Positions 23,791-36,625 of a stretch of 64,000 nucleotides of DNA are shown here, one piece after another (positions within the stretch are counted from its first letter, which is position 1; each line of letters starts with the position of its first letter). Both the position numbers and the translations under genes were made by a program. The stretch is from Ceratodon purpureus (lineage: Eukaryota; Streptophyta; Bryopsida; Pseudoditrichales; Ditrichaceae), in the NCBI GenBank assembly GCA_014871385.1, contig CM026427.1, forward strand, positions 1,360,068-1,424,067, written 5' to 3'. The notes beneath the pieces were generated by a model. That model was not told where the DNA came from. It did no database searches and saw nothing but the letters and a program-made list of their open reading frames with translations.

Positions 23791-25690
23791 CAGCACATGT
23801 TCTATTGTAATGTAGGCTCTCATTCTACATTTCCGATGAGAACCACATATTCAAAAGTCCGTTGAGAAGTGGTCGCGCATGCCGAGCTGAGAACAATTAA
23901 TTGCAACTTTTCGGGAATTCGCTGTTAGTTGAAGCACTATTGTTGGAAAAGCGAATCTTGAAACATGCACAGAAGATCTACACAAGAATCAACACAACAA
24001 TGTAAGACATCAGATCGGACAGCAAAGTAGTATAAGTGCCGCAAGTTGCTGCGGGCCATATATTCTCCAGGAATTCACTCCGTGGTAACTTGCCATCCGA
24101 ACTCTCCATCTCGACATCTGAAATCAGGAAGTCCAACACCTGTGGCAATTCTGGATCCCCAGCTCATACACATAACGTCGGTGCATGCAAATTGTTGTGC
24201 AAGTTCACCGTCACGTTTGCATTTGCCGGAATGCACTCTAGCCTCCCAAACCATCCCAGCTGTTGATGCATGTTGCTCAGATTCTGAGTTTTTGGATAAC
24301 ATCCTTGGCAATTGTGCCGGTGCAGTGGTGAGACTCACCTACTAACCTGATCTACTAGAATATTCTGTTGAGACGAATCTATTTTTTGGTCTCTCATCTG
24401 GTTCTGATCTAATCGGTATGCTTGACGCCTGCTTCTCCTGCAATTTCTTCCGGCACAGCATGCAATGGCAAGTGGGTTCATGAGACTGAATGAACACACT
24501 TGATGCACTACAAACACTGGGCTAAGCTTACATTTCCAACCATTTAACATGGGAAGTAGAACTGCGGAGACCCAGGTCAATGAACTGTCTGTTTCTAATT
24601 TGTTCTGCCCATGGAAATGTGTTCCCATGACATAGGTTAAAGTAGTATGAAATTAACACCGTTCTTATGTGTAGTTTTTTGTATTGTGTGATTTCTTTAT
24701 GTGATATCTGATATCACAATTTCAGTGTATTCACTCTTAAAATCTTCAAAGGTTTGCTGCAGTAGGGATCGATTTTTTCATCTTTTAATCTTATGATTTC
24801 TTATGATTTGAGCTAGAATTTTATTCTTTTTTTAATATTATGGTGTAATTTTTTGCTTGGTTTAACGGTCAAGTTTCAAAATATTCTAATTTCTTTGAGT
24901 ATAGATTTTTGTTTAAACCTTACTGTGAAAAGGGTATTTTTCATTTCTTCTCATTTGAAGGTTGGATTTCAATGTCATATCTTTGGTTTCTAGGTTTCCT
25001 TTTTTTTCTTACTTTATATTGATTCTTTTCACAAATTAAAATATTCTCCATTAGATGAGGAATGCAATGGACTTGGGATTGCACTTCAATACATTTGATA
25101 AAATGGCATACAAGGCACCAATTTTGATACTTGGATGTTTGGTGACCAGACTAGTCATGCCTAATTTTTAAGAGTTAAAAGTTAAGGGCATGCATGATGC
25201 AACTGCAATACCAGTAATCCATATGAATTTTGTTTTTTTTGGTTTTGAGATTACAAACGAACACAGTAGCCACCCACATGGGGTAAGTGACCTTAGTCCA
25301 TGTGAATTCATGGATTGAGCCTCATGGCTTGATGTTGTCAGTTTTGTGGGTGACTAATATAGTCTTTATTGAACATCTTCCAACTTTAATAATTTAGTAT
25401 TGATTTTGTCCAACGCCATACACCAATAGGGTTTGCATTGGAAATTTAACTTAGACCCCATGAAATATTGGTAGGATCCTGCCCTGGCCCCAGGTACAGA
25501 TTTGTGTGTTGGCTGCTTTATCTTGAAGTGCGCTGCACATGCTCCCTTACTTTACACAACACACAACAGTCATCATTACATGTTCTAGACACCTTGTTTC
25601 AACTCCTAGCAAGTGTTTCTCATCCTTTTTTTCCCTTGCAATTTGTCTGTATTTCAAAATACCCATGCAAAACATGACACCTCCTGATGT
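23791..25690. other. Intergenic, no gene seen
   Basis: Moderately GC-rich up to about 24640, then AT-rich. Short frames here have no family resemblance and no splice-consistent partners. I see nothing else supportable. Confidence 0.5.
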
Positions 25691-25693
25691 AAG

Positions 25694-26120
25694 AGCATCT
25701 ACAGCGACGGTCCACAAGCCTGGAAACCAGAGTATATCGAGGGGCCGGAGGCTTTTGAGTCCCGCACCGGCACTCCATAGCGTGAAATGAGGGTTGCGGG
25801 CCCTCGAGATATTGGCCCGGGCTCTGGAGAATGGAGAGTTAGGTGCGGGCCCTGGAGCGCAAAATTTGGGTTTCCGAGATTCGTGGGCCCTGGCCCTGCT
25901 CTCCATCTCAATTGTTGTGCATCTTCCCCTACGTCATCTTTTCTAATTTCATCCGTTTCCCTCGTTACTGCACTCATGCAGCCCATTTTCACGGCAGCAC
26001 GTCGTCTTCGTTGGTGAGCATTGCTGCGGCACTTGCGAGGTCGCCCAGGACGACGCTCTCCCAAGGCACGTCAAACCACTTTTCCAGAGTGCGGGTTGAG
26101 GACCGCCGCTGTGGATGCTC
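25694..26120. mobile_element. Tourist-like MITE (PIF/Harbinger type), TAA duplication
   Basis: A 427-bp element with imperfect inverted ends: GAGCATCTACAGCGACGG at the left and the complement of GAGCATCCACAGCGGCGG at the right. TAA stands on both sides (25691-25693 and 26121-26123), the target duplication of the PIF/Harbinger superfamily. The inside is GC-rich and has no intact gene, so it is non-autonomous. Its ends differ from those of the Harbinger element at 18656, so that transposase is not the obvious source. Confidence 0.8.
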
Positions 26121-26646
26121 TAAGGCAGCAGCACCAAAAACCGCCACTTTCTGAGCCTCTCTGCTGGTTCAGTGGCAGAGTTTATGAGAAAAAATCACAC
26201 ATGCTAGGCAATCATACTAAATATGGACCCATCTTATAAAAAATTCTGGAGTTGTATTAAATTTGAGGTGAATTTTTCAAAGGTGTGAATCAATAGTTCT
26301 AAGGTATTGGTACCAATTTCCGACTGGATTTTGGGTTTGCATACTTAGACTTGTGAAAAATAAAATTTATAGTTTTAGATGCTCCTCCAAGCTATTGCAA
26401 AGGCATCCAAAAAAAAAAGAACATTTAATATTGAATTATGATTACAGGTGTAAAATTCCCCACAAAGAACACATATAGAAGATCGTTGTATATTTTTGAG
26501 CATATTTACAATTTTTTATGAATTTTTAAGACTCAAGGCTTAAAGTGACCAATAACCGCTCATAGCGTCATGGTGTTCATGAGAGGTTGGATTCTTTAAA
26601 TAGAGTGCTTGTGCACCAATTAGAACCAATCAACAGTTCTCAATTT

Positions 26647-26738
26647 TCCCAAGCATGGTGGGAATTAGAATAAGCTTGGACACTTTCTAAAGTCCCAAGC
26701 ATGGTGGGAATTAGAACAAGCTTGGACACTTTCTGAAG
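26647..26738. repeat. Tandem duplication, 46-bp unit
   Basis: The unit starting TCCCAAGCATGGTGGGAATT at 26647 is repeated at 26693 with about two differences. It is noncoding. Confidence 0.9.
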
Positions 26739-29700
26739 CCACGTTGGTTGGTTTCTGACACCCTTCTCCCAACCAATTGGCAATAGGGGTGTGGATCACA
26801 ACCCGCTTGGAAATCAGACCTTCTACCTTAGTACCCCATGGTATGAAGTTCTCATATTCAAAAGTAACAGACTACCCAAATCAAATAATATAGAAGTAGA
26901 ATAGTAGTAAGTGGACCAATGAAACATGTCAATATATAGCGAGATTGTTGTTGGTTTATGTACCCCTAAAACCATGCAGGAAGTAGCGATGCCGAATTTC
27001 TGGACCTCCTACCTTAGGTAGACTCTCAAATGTTCAGTTAGTTTTGGTTGCACCTTCTTGTTTGCATGCATGTATGTATTTAAGAAAAATATTGTCGCCT
27101 AAACTGGTTGTAGAAGCTCTGTTATGTACCATGGAGATTCTGTAACAAGTTGCTTTTGTCTAGCATCCACTATGTACTTTGAGTATACTGTAGAGATATG
27201 GGCTTTTTGCTGCTATGCATCATGCTTTCAACTTCATACTGTACTTTTCCAGTGTGAGTTCAATCTTTGATTTTTATTTTCCAAACTGACAACCCAGTAA
27301 TATGGAAGAAAGATGTAAAATAATCCACAGGAGAAGTAAGTGATGCTGCATCAAATGTTTTCTAGGGTGTGAGATCATGGACGTGTTTACACTGTACATT
27401 GTAAAAGGTGTCCAACCACTCCAAAAGGAGCACTTAAAAATTCTGAATTACATCAGTGATTTAAAAAATAGTTGTGCAAGGTATTTTTTGGTGTTTTCTA
27501 AAACAAATTCCCCCTTTTTTCCCCTTGTGTTGCAATTGGCAGTATTTGCTTTGACATGAGGGAGTATTTGTTTTTATTAGAGAATCTTTGTGACAGGAGC
27601 ACCTAGAAGAATGGTGTAATGGATTGCGTATTTCACCAAAAACAACAAAAAGATGTAAGTTTTGGGTTGGGTGGCCTTTTCTGAGTGAGTAAGCAATTTT
27701 TTATGCTAGTGTTTTTTTTAGTAAAGTTGCAAAACCTTCTTGCTGGTAGTAAAAATGACAAGAAACATAAATTAAAAGTAGTAAAACTTGAAAAATAATT
27801 TAGAATATTTCTTGGATTGAGTTGTGTTGAATGAATGTAACATTTAATAGCCAAGTTCTTTCATTGGTGCCCACAATCTTGCCATACATTATGTATAGAG
27901 GATGAGATATTAGCTCAAAGATGAATGCTCAAACTTAGATATGTTCATTGCATTCAAAGGCATCATCAATCTCTTCCTTCAGTTTGATTGGCTTATAATC
28001 CACTCAAAAGACATAACAACACAATAATAGTCACTTACGTGGCTTTTTCTAAAATTATAGTTTGGTTCACCAAAGCACTTATACGCATTTTATTGATAGT
28101 CAAGCCTCTTCTTATACAACTTTATTTTGGCACATTTGAAATATGGAACAATTTCCCTTTGACGTTGTACCTATGATCCAATAGTTTACATTTCTTTCCA
28201 AACTTTGCTTGTTGTAGTGATGCCAAACTATGAATGTCACTTCAACGAACACTTTGAAAAGCAAAATAATAGCAATAGATTAAAAACCTCACTTCGAAGG
28301 TTTTTGCTTATTGATTAATGCATTGATATAGATTTAATTTTTTTTTCTATTTCTTATTGTTGATTGGATATAGCTAATTGCTTCCACTGTAATTATCCAT
28401 TCTTTGTCATAGTTACAACAAAAAATAAGCTTAGAATGTAGAAAATTGATTTTTTAATTACAAATGTCATATTTTAGATGGTTTTCCATAAATGTTTATA
28501 TAATTTACAATTATTGCTACCAGTTGTAGGAGTTGAATTCTAAATCTTTGTGAGTATCTACACAAGACATGATAGTAAGTTGGAACATTACTAAAAGGCT
28601 AAAGCTCATGTGTGAATGTAATTCTTGCTTTAGAAAGTAGACTTTACAATATGCTATTGCATTTACGATGTCTATGAGGACGTTTGAGCTTTATCATAAC
28701 TTTTGTACAACTTCTCACCTTTATTATGTGTGATTTGAATTTTTTTGGATAAGACAAAAAGGTGTATTTGTGTCATTGTCAATGTCCAATGTAGTGAGTT
28801 GAGACAAACAATTTCTTATGATTAATTCATGTCAAATGCATATTTAAAGTAAATTTAAGATTTGGTTGATTGTAAGTTAATTTTATGTTGAATGTCAATT
28901 GTTTTCTTAAAGTTCTTAGTTCTTTGCACTTTGCAAAATGCTAAAAACAAAGAACTTGAAAATGTCAAAGAATGTGTAGAATACAAAATTGATAGATTGG
29001 ATCTTGACCAAAAAAATTACATCTCAAAAGCCTAATGCAAAGAATATAGCATTGGAACTAGGGGATGTTGTCGCAATAGCACTCACAAAGATGTACGTGG
29101 TGGTCTATTTTGACGAAGGAAAACGCTTAATTAGTGTATACACTTTACAACTAGAATTTTCAGCTTTTAGCTTGATATAGAGCATATTTTTTTGTCAAAA
29201 AGTTGAAAGCATGTTGATTGCCTTTATTGGTGGCAAGGATGTGGTTGCTAAGCGAAGAGTGAGCTTTAAGCCTTCTCCACCCCTACAAATAATTGTTGTT
29301 ATCGTCAATGCTTCTCCGTATCTAGAATTTCCTTCAAAGGTATGAAGAAGAAAAGAAAGAAGAAGAAAAATCTTTTGTAGGTATTTTTCTTTGCATGGTC
29401 TAACTCATCAACTCTTCTCCTTGCTACACATTTTTGATAGTATCTTGACATTGTAATTTCATATCAAATGATTGTTTTCAAATTTTTAAAATATTGTGTG
29501 AAATATGTCACAAAAAGCTATTGTGGTCTATTATAGAATTCACTATCTTTTTTGTAGATATAAATTATTTCATCATATTTCCCAAAAAAAGAACATGTCC
29601 ATACAACCTCATCATTCCAATTAATACTCATTTATTTTTTACATGAGTATCAAAATTGAATTTACTTTAAAGAATAGCTGTACCTTCAAACCATCAAGTG

Positions 29701-29918
29701 TAAGAATTCATCTAAATTTAATGGAAGATGGAGATGAAAGAAAATTTTATATCTAAAAAAATAAAAAATAAAAAATTACTTGCAAGCTTTATGAGCCGAA
29801 TCCTTTCATTGGGAAAAAAACATTATGATGAGAAGGAATGGATTGTGGTTTTGATGTTTGTTATATGTTTAAAGATTGAGGGCATGTTAGATTGATAGTA
29901 GGTCACCGTGGACATGAC
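26739..29918. other. AT-rich intergenic stretch
   Basis: About 3.2 kb without a supportable gene, RNA or inverted-repeat element. All frames are short and AT-biased. Confidence 0.55.
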
Positions 29919-29921
29919 TAA

Positions 29922-30658
29922 GGGGGGAGAGCACAATAAAGTGGACCACAAAGTGCAAAATGTGACCACTAACAAGTGAATATGAAGTGTGCTTTTTTTT
30001 AAGGCTCAAAGCTGATTTTGAACATTTTGGTGTAGTTTTTGAGCATTTTAGTCACTTTCTAGGGTCTCATAAGGTATCTTAAACGCATCTTCGCAAAAAG
30101 AACATCCTGAATTGAAACTAAATTTGACCACTAGTTCTAAATCATGAAAATGAACTTTTTCAAAGTCTTAATTTCTTCATTTGGTGCCCTCTATTGTCTT
30201 TAGAGGATGTTTTTTTCAATTTGAAAAACAATGTCCGGTGAAAAAAAAGTGACAAAAAGTATCGTGGAAAAGACCCTCCTAAAACATCCTTGCGATACTT
30301 TTGGAACCCCAAATCAAACTATGAGTATATGAATTGCCTATTTTAGAATACCTCTTAAACATATAGAGGGCAGCGTGAAATTAAAAGTGATTTCGGACAA
30401 AACCCTAAACCGTTATATTCACTTTTCCAAATGAGGCCATTCACTTTGCCCGAGTTCGACGTCTCCGTTTCCATTGTAAACTCAATGTCTTCTCCCGCAA
30501 CTTTGGGAAGTTGAAGAAGATCAAGTCTACTTTCCGTATCCCAAACTTAATTTTGCATCGACATAACGTAGATCCCACTTTCTCTAGTGTTTACGGAAGG
30601 GGCTGAAATTGGTGAAAAGATAAGCACTTTTTTGGTCCTCTTTATTGTGCTTCCCCCC
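29922..30658. mobile_element. Tourist-like inverted-repeat element, TAA duplication
   Basis: A 737-bp element. The left end starts GGGGGGAGAGCACAATAAAG and the right end is the complement of GGGGGGAAGCACAATAAAGA; similarity continues for about 40 bp (GGACC and AAAGTGC in both arms). TAA flanks both ends (29919-29921 and 30659-30661). The inside is AT-rich and noncoding. This fits a non-autonomous PIF/Harbinger element of moderate age. Confidence 0.8.
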
Positions 30659-31105
30659 TAAGATCATAGTAGTGGATAAAGAACATTGACTCGAACATGA
30701 TTAACCAAGACTTACAAAGAACTATAGAGTAGTTCTTTGTATCTATGAAAAAATCAAATACACTCAAAATATTGAACAGTCAAATTGAGAGGAGCTTGTC
30801 AGAGAAGAGATGTAGTTTATACAAGGCACTGTGATAGATTATCATGCTCATTATGATGTTTTCCTTTAACGTAAGTGCTTTTGTATCCCTTTTAAGCATT
30901 ATCGGTAGTCAATTATGAGTAGATGGTCTTAGCAAAGTATATGGATGTAGTTGTTCAGAAGTAAGTGAAGTCTATCCTTGCATATTGTGATTTTTTTTCC
31001 ATGACTTCTGACAAGGTCACTACTATTGACGATTAAACTAAGATTTCTATGAGCAAATTCATTGTCAATGAATATACTTAAGTGCATTCATTAGGAGCAG
31101 TTTGG

Positions 31106-31522
31106 GGTCTCCAACGGGCCTTTTCCATGCTTTCCGTGCCAAAGTTTTGGGCATGCCCGTGCACTTTACCTGCTGGCACCAACTGTGCCAGCAGGTCGCC
31201 AAATGCTGCCAGCAGTGACAGCAGTTGGCATTTGGGGGGTCCAGCCAATCGCTTCCCTTCCCCACCCCACCCCACCTCACCCCCCCATTGGACAATATAA
31301 GCAGTAATGACACTGTCACCGACCGTGTGCCCACTGCTATCACCCCATTGGACAGTACCGGATCCTGTTGTCAGCGGATCCTCCTGTCAGCGAATCCTGC
31401 TGTCAGCGAGGCGAATTTTGTTGTCAGCGGGCAGGATATCGACCAATGAGATTTCGAAGAGAAGTGTCAGCGGGCAGGAAGCTCACCTAATCCGGGCTGT
31501 CTTACAAGGCCCGTTGGAGACC
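31106..31522. mobile_element. GC-rich inverted-repeat element with internal repeats
   Basis: The ends GGTCTCCAACGGGCCTT (31106-31122) and its exact complement (31506-31522) bound 417 bp of GC-rich DNA in an AT-rich area. Inside are a perfect 10-bp palindrome arm pair (CCTGCTGGCA and TGCCAGCAGG, 31169-31197) and about four 16-bp units containing CTGTCAGCG (about 31366-31430). There is no gene inside and no clear target duplication. It is a MITE-like element whose superfamily is not settled. Confidence 0.6.
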
Positions 31523-31579
31523 TGATTTTTCCCCTAATGTGTTTTGAAGACTTGAGAAGGCATCTTGACAAGTTTGACC

Positions 31580-32599
31580 TAATAAATTGAAAAGGATTAC
31601 AAGGAATTACAATCAAAAGATGAAAGCAAATTTTGTGTGCACATATTGAGAGACGCCTTGGAGTTGTATAGATAGAAATTTCCCAAAGTTAAAGAATTTG
31701 CTTGTTTGTATTGTTGGTATTTGGTGAAAGACGTGCCTAGGTGGGATCAAGGGCTCAAGGACACAATTGTCCGCATAATGCCTTTGAATCGGCCATTTCT
31801 TGGATGTGAGGTGCAATCCAAATTTACGTAGATGGACACACAAGCGCTACCACCGGTCAAAGTGCAATTATCATTTGGTAGCACAAGCTATGGAAGAGGC
31901 CACAAAGCCCGGACAGAAGCTGCAAATGAGAGGATCGCAACAGCAACCAAGAGAAAGGCGGTTGATTTAGAGGACTACAATCTATTGATTTTGTTCATGT
32001 GTTTAGACACCAAGGTACCTCAGTTGATACTCAAGAATACCTTCAAATTTGGCGTGCCTTAGAGCTTTGAAAAGAGGAAAAAATTACAAGAACAAGAAAT
32101 GCTTGACGAAGTCGAAGCATATCTTAAAGCAAAAGTAGCATATGTATCAGAGTCACATGTCAATGTCAACAAAGTCGAGGAGGAAAACAAGCAGTTACTA
32201 CAACGCCAGCACTTACGAATCGTTGATCTTGAGCATTTTTATGATCTATGCGTCCACTCCCATGAGGATCCACGTGGCCACTCTGTTAATGGTCAAAACC
32301 ACCAGTGCCTTCATAGCAATGTCCAATTTGAGCAACATAGTGGTGACAAAAATGACATTATAAAGTGTCGCCAACCAACTTTTAGTAATGATGCCGACAA
32401 TTTTGCCCAAGAAAATTCACATCATGTTGCAAATTCACAACAAAAAATTGAAGCAGTAGCCAATTCGAGCTCCAATTTATGCCCAGACTGGTCACCGAAC
32501 GTGGCTTCAAGCATGTGGAGTGGCTTGCCACCACCTAGCCATCATCTATACGCTTCGTCGGCACGAGATACTAATTTTTTGCAGCTTCCAAGTGTTTGA
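31580..32599 (+). pseudogene. Decayed gene for an unknown hydrophilic protein
   Basis: One reading frame stays largely protein-like from about 31600 to 32599 but is cut by TAG stops near 31671, 31829 and 32060; the piece after the last stop is 178 codons with an inner ATG at 32099. Recognisable stretches include VPRWDQGLKDTIVRIMPLN, TEAANERIATATKRKAVDLE and a helical part (MLDEVEAYLKAKVAYVSES) followed by an Asn/His/Ser-rich tail. I cannot assign a family. The neighbourhood is transposon-rich, so it may be an accessory gene of an old element. Codon use still looks coding, which suggests loss is not ancient. Confidence 0.45.
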
Positions 32600-32747
32600 G
32601 ATGATGGAGAAAATAATCCAAGTCCCACCATTCACGCCGCACAATTTTTTCCATCTTCTCAAAATACAATTGGAAGTAATAGAAGAAGTCATAAAAATGA
32701 GCACAACCGGAATAAAAATGCACATTACTTATTTTAATATATCAAAT

Positions 32748-32818
32748 CTAGATAATATCATGACTATTATTACATCAAATTAGAACTTGACTAGATAATA
32801 TCATGACTATTATTACAT
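32748..32818. repeat. Short direct repeat, 43-bp spacing
   Basis: CTAGATAATATCATGACTAT and the following eight bases occur at 32748 and 32791 without change. Noncoding. Confidence 0.8.
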
Positions 32819-34277
32819 TAGATCAGAACTTGACTAAATATATTGATGAAATATATATGTGGGAAGAGGTGTTTTAAGACGATAATTTAGTATTTACAAC
32901 ATTGACATCTCTTGTGATATTTGATGGTGTTAAAATTACTTCTAATATATTTATTATGAATATATTTTTTTCTAGATTATTAAATGTTTATTATGAAAGT
33001 TCATTATTTATCGAACATAAAAATAGATGTTTATTATAATAGTTGACGCAAATAATTGATAAAATTTGTACAAATTCTGAAATAATAGTTAAGGTGAATG
33101 CTTGATAAAAAGTGTAGAGTATTTGAATGATTTTGTTTGGAAAAAATGTGGATATTTGTCAAGCTTTTGATTTTGAGTTAAAGATGGTAGTTGGATCATC
33201 ATCACAAGAATAATATACAAGGTAATCCCAAATTGCAGTTCATGTGATACGAAGTTCAACATCAATTTCATCTTCGATATCGTGAATTTGATAACTATAG
33301 CTAAATGAAGCAAAATTGGTGTATCTACAGCTTTGAGTCATCAACACACTGCTCTTCACAGACTTATTAACAAAATTATTTAACTCAACACACTGCTAGA
33401 ATAAGTATCTTCACAAACTGCGAAAAAATTGTTACCATGCATACCATTGTAAATTCACAACTGAACAAATTATATTAGTAAGGTATCACAACATACATTG
33501 ATGGTCAAACTTGTACTTATATTGCAAAATTGTCACAAAATTTTGGGGCCATGAAACCCTGGAAATGCAAAGTTTCAACTTTATCCAAATTTTGTATTTA
33601 TAGGTGAATCTTGAGGTCCCACATGCCTTGTTATGATTTATATTCCAAATATGTCAAGTGAAGACATATATAAATCTATTTCTAGAATATTAAATGTTTA
33701 TTATGAAAGGGCTCTTCTTTATGGAAAAAAAGTTTTAAAAAAATGTTATAAATTCACAACATGGATATTACAAAAATATTGGTAGTGGATATTCTTCAAA
33801 TGCATGGATTAATGCTACATATTAAATTGATAATGAAAATTTGGAGTTTGAACCATAATAGTACATGATTAGGCTCACGTTGAATTGTGTGATGTTCTAT
33901 ATTAATTGTCAAAAATAACATTGTATGAGAAAAAGCATTCAAGGACATTAAAAGACAAAATTGCAAGTACTATAAAGAAAACTGCAATGTTTAAATTGGT
34001 AAGGAAATTCACCATCACTTCCATTAGCAAGCAAATACTACAAGTCCAACAAATGTTTGCCAATTACATTTTAGTGAGAATTTTTTAACTAAGCCTCATG
34101 TTGATTCTTTGGATATGAAATCCTTTATAATAACATCCCTTACATGTGGAGATCTTTTGAAAAGACAATTTGCTCTTCATCAATATTTTTATAAATTTTA
34201 AGCTAACAATGGACTTGATTTGTTTGTGAAAAGTGAAAAACATGTCGATGGGATATTGCAATAAAACATTTCTTTAA

Positions 34278-35138
34278 CCCCTAAAGTTCTGAGGGTATTT
34301 TTCATCAAAACTGCCTGAAAACAGCCCCTCTTCAAATCAAGGTGGATTTTGCTAAGTTGGGGTCATAATTAGTACATCTAACCATAAGATCTTGTAGCTA
34401 CCTTCTATGTCTACGTGTCCACCAAATCTTACACACTCATTCCACACCAATTGCAAGATCATAACGTTCAAAGTTGAAAATAAAGTTTTTTTTCCCTGCG
34501 CAAAAAAGGAACAGCAGAGTTTTGAAGGCCCAAAAAACCATTTTTTTGCATTATGGATTTTGGCGGTTTTGATGCACATCAAAGAAGACTAAGTTAGCTA
34601 TTTGTATTGAAAAAATCATATTCAAAAAAGTTGTGGAAGGTTGCCAAAAAAATCATTTTTTGCTAGGGGGTATACTGAAATTCACAAACAAATGCCTTTT
34701 TTTGACAATAAAAATAGCATATGAAAACAATTTGGATTAAAAATCCGAACGGTGGGAACATGCTCTACTGCCTTCTCTATACATTGAAATTTTTATTTCT
34801 GAAAAATATCAAAATCTCAATTTTAGGTGGAATTTCAAAGTTTCATCTTTGGGCAGATTTTCGCAGATTTTCGCAATTTTGGGCAGCTTTGGGCAGTTTT
34901 GGGCAGAATTTGCTGCATTCACAGTGGTTCAGCAGCTGCCCTACAAACAGCGTTTGACACTTAAACCTTCATAACTTTTGATCCTGATGTCGGAATTGAA
35001 AAATAAAAATACCCACACGAAGATCTCCGAACGGCCCACCTTCAATAAAAATTTCAGAAAATCCCGATGTAAATTGCATTCATAGGTACATGCCCAAATT
35101 CCAAAAAAGCCCAAATGTGGATGATTGTCCTTTAGGGG
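34278..35138. mobile_element. Candidate piggyBac-like non-autonomous element (TTAA ends)
   Basis: TTAA at 34274-34277 is followed by CCCCTAAAG, and CTTTAGGGG at 35130-35138 is followed by TTAA. TTAA target duplications next to short C-rich inverted ends are the signature of piggyBac transposons. The inverted repeats are only 9 bp and the 861-bp inside has no transposase, so chance or another kind of element is possible. Inside, a run of short TTTTGGGCAG-type repeats lies at 34850-34905. Confidence 0.4.
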
Positions 35139-35659
35139 TTAAGCCATTATATATCCATTTGTGCAAAAAGAAATTTCAAATAAAAATTAAGGAGTAATAG
35201 CTAAATTTGTCATATAGTATAAATTTTTTGATAAAATACAGAATGATTTCTAATTTTTTGAATATCTTTTCATCAATTATAAATCTTTGTTTGGAAAATA
35301 TGGAGCTTTTTTAAAATGTATGCATGCTAAGTGCATAACCAAAAAAATTTACTTCATCTTATTTCTTATCTAGAAGTGATAATTCCTTTGTAAATCAAGG
35401 TTAGTGAAGACTCCACCAATTCCATATATAACATCAATAACTCTCAAAATGCAGATAAAAAATTATCATAGTTTTTTTTATAAATAATGGAGTTAGCATC
35501 CTTAATGCTATGTAGAAACCCTTCTTCACATCTTTGTCATCAAAGCATGTAGATGGGTATATGGTTATTATTGAAGAATTTGTTTGAAAACAAATCAAAC
35601 AATTATTTTCAATTACAAATGACAACAATTCCTTTACATTCTAGCTTCTTTCAAGGTCC

Positions 35660-36625
35660 AAAGATGCTCAATTAAATCGCCTTAAAGACTATAATGTGTA
35701 TCCTAATTTTTAATTTCTTGTGTTCTTAGCATCAAGTATCGGAATGTGAGATCTCTACAAAACGTTACGGGCCATTTCAAATTTAAACCATCTCAGTCTA
35801 GAGATTTTTCTTCATCTAATACTATGTCGTACAATACAACGTAGACAAACATTATGTCGATGATGGTACTTATGCTCTATTATCTACAAGGATTGGTAAT
35901 GATTGCAAACTGCCATTGCAAGACACCAAATGCCCACTCTACATTTTTTCTTGCCGCTTCTTGTACCTTAACAAAGTACTATTTTCTCTCATCATTTGGC
36001 AAGTACATGGTTTGAACAAAACAAGACCATTGAGGATAAATCCCTTCGACAAACTTAGTAGCAGTTATAGAATCTACCATTGATCTCAAAACATAAGTCA
36101 TGTCGTTCACCTCAAAACTTACGTTCTACCAAAGGTGACCTATCCAAAACGTTGACAACATTATATGATCTCGGTAAACCAAAAAAAATGTGCCATATGT
36201 GGAGCGATTGGTCAGCTATGGTTTTAAAAATGATACAGCAATTTCCATATTTATTTCCAAATCCGCCTGCCAATCAACCGCACAATTTTTCCATTGATAA
36301 TGCATGTTGTCAATTGACGCAAACATGCCAATAAAACCCCGATCAACATTGATGCGTAGTTGTTGCTCAAAATCATCTCGTGTAGGCTTCTAAAAGTAGG
36401 GTGGGCCCAAACCGCACGTACAGATGCCACATAACGCTTAATGGACTCCATGGTTGTGACATTGTTGATCATTCTCTAGTTCTAAACCTCCATGTCTCTC
36501 AACAAATTTGGGCCTTTACCAGATTGTGATCCACCGTGTGGCGGTCTAGGCAACTCATTTGGTTCTGCTAGAGACCTCGCTACCATCCTAATTGCATATT
36601 CATCGTCATCGTCATTGTCAACCAT
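35660..36625 (-). pseudogene. Relic Harbinger-related transposase ('Plant transposon protein' family)
   Basis: Read on the minus strand from an ATG at 36625 (MVDNDDDDEYAIRMVARS) the frame passes into GGSQSGKGPNLLRDMEV, a typical start for this family, then stops. Other frames carry on with family landmarks: RGFIGMFASIDNMHYQWKNC (first catalytic Asp region, frame changed near 36330), FFGLPRSYNVVNVLDRSPL and further decayed parts around 35950. Several stops and frame changes make it non-functional. The family (Pfam Plant_tran type) is a DDE transposase group related to Harbinger. It is unrelated in sequence to the intact transposase at 21471-22805. No ends of the parent element were found. Confidence 0.6.
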
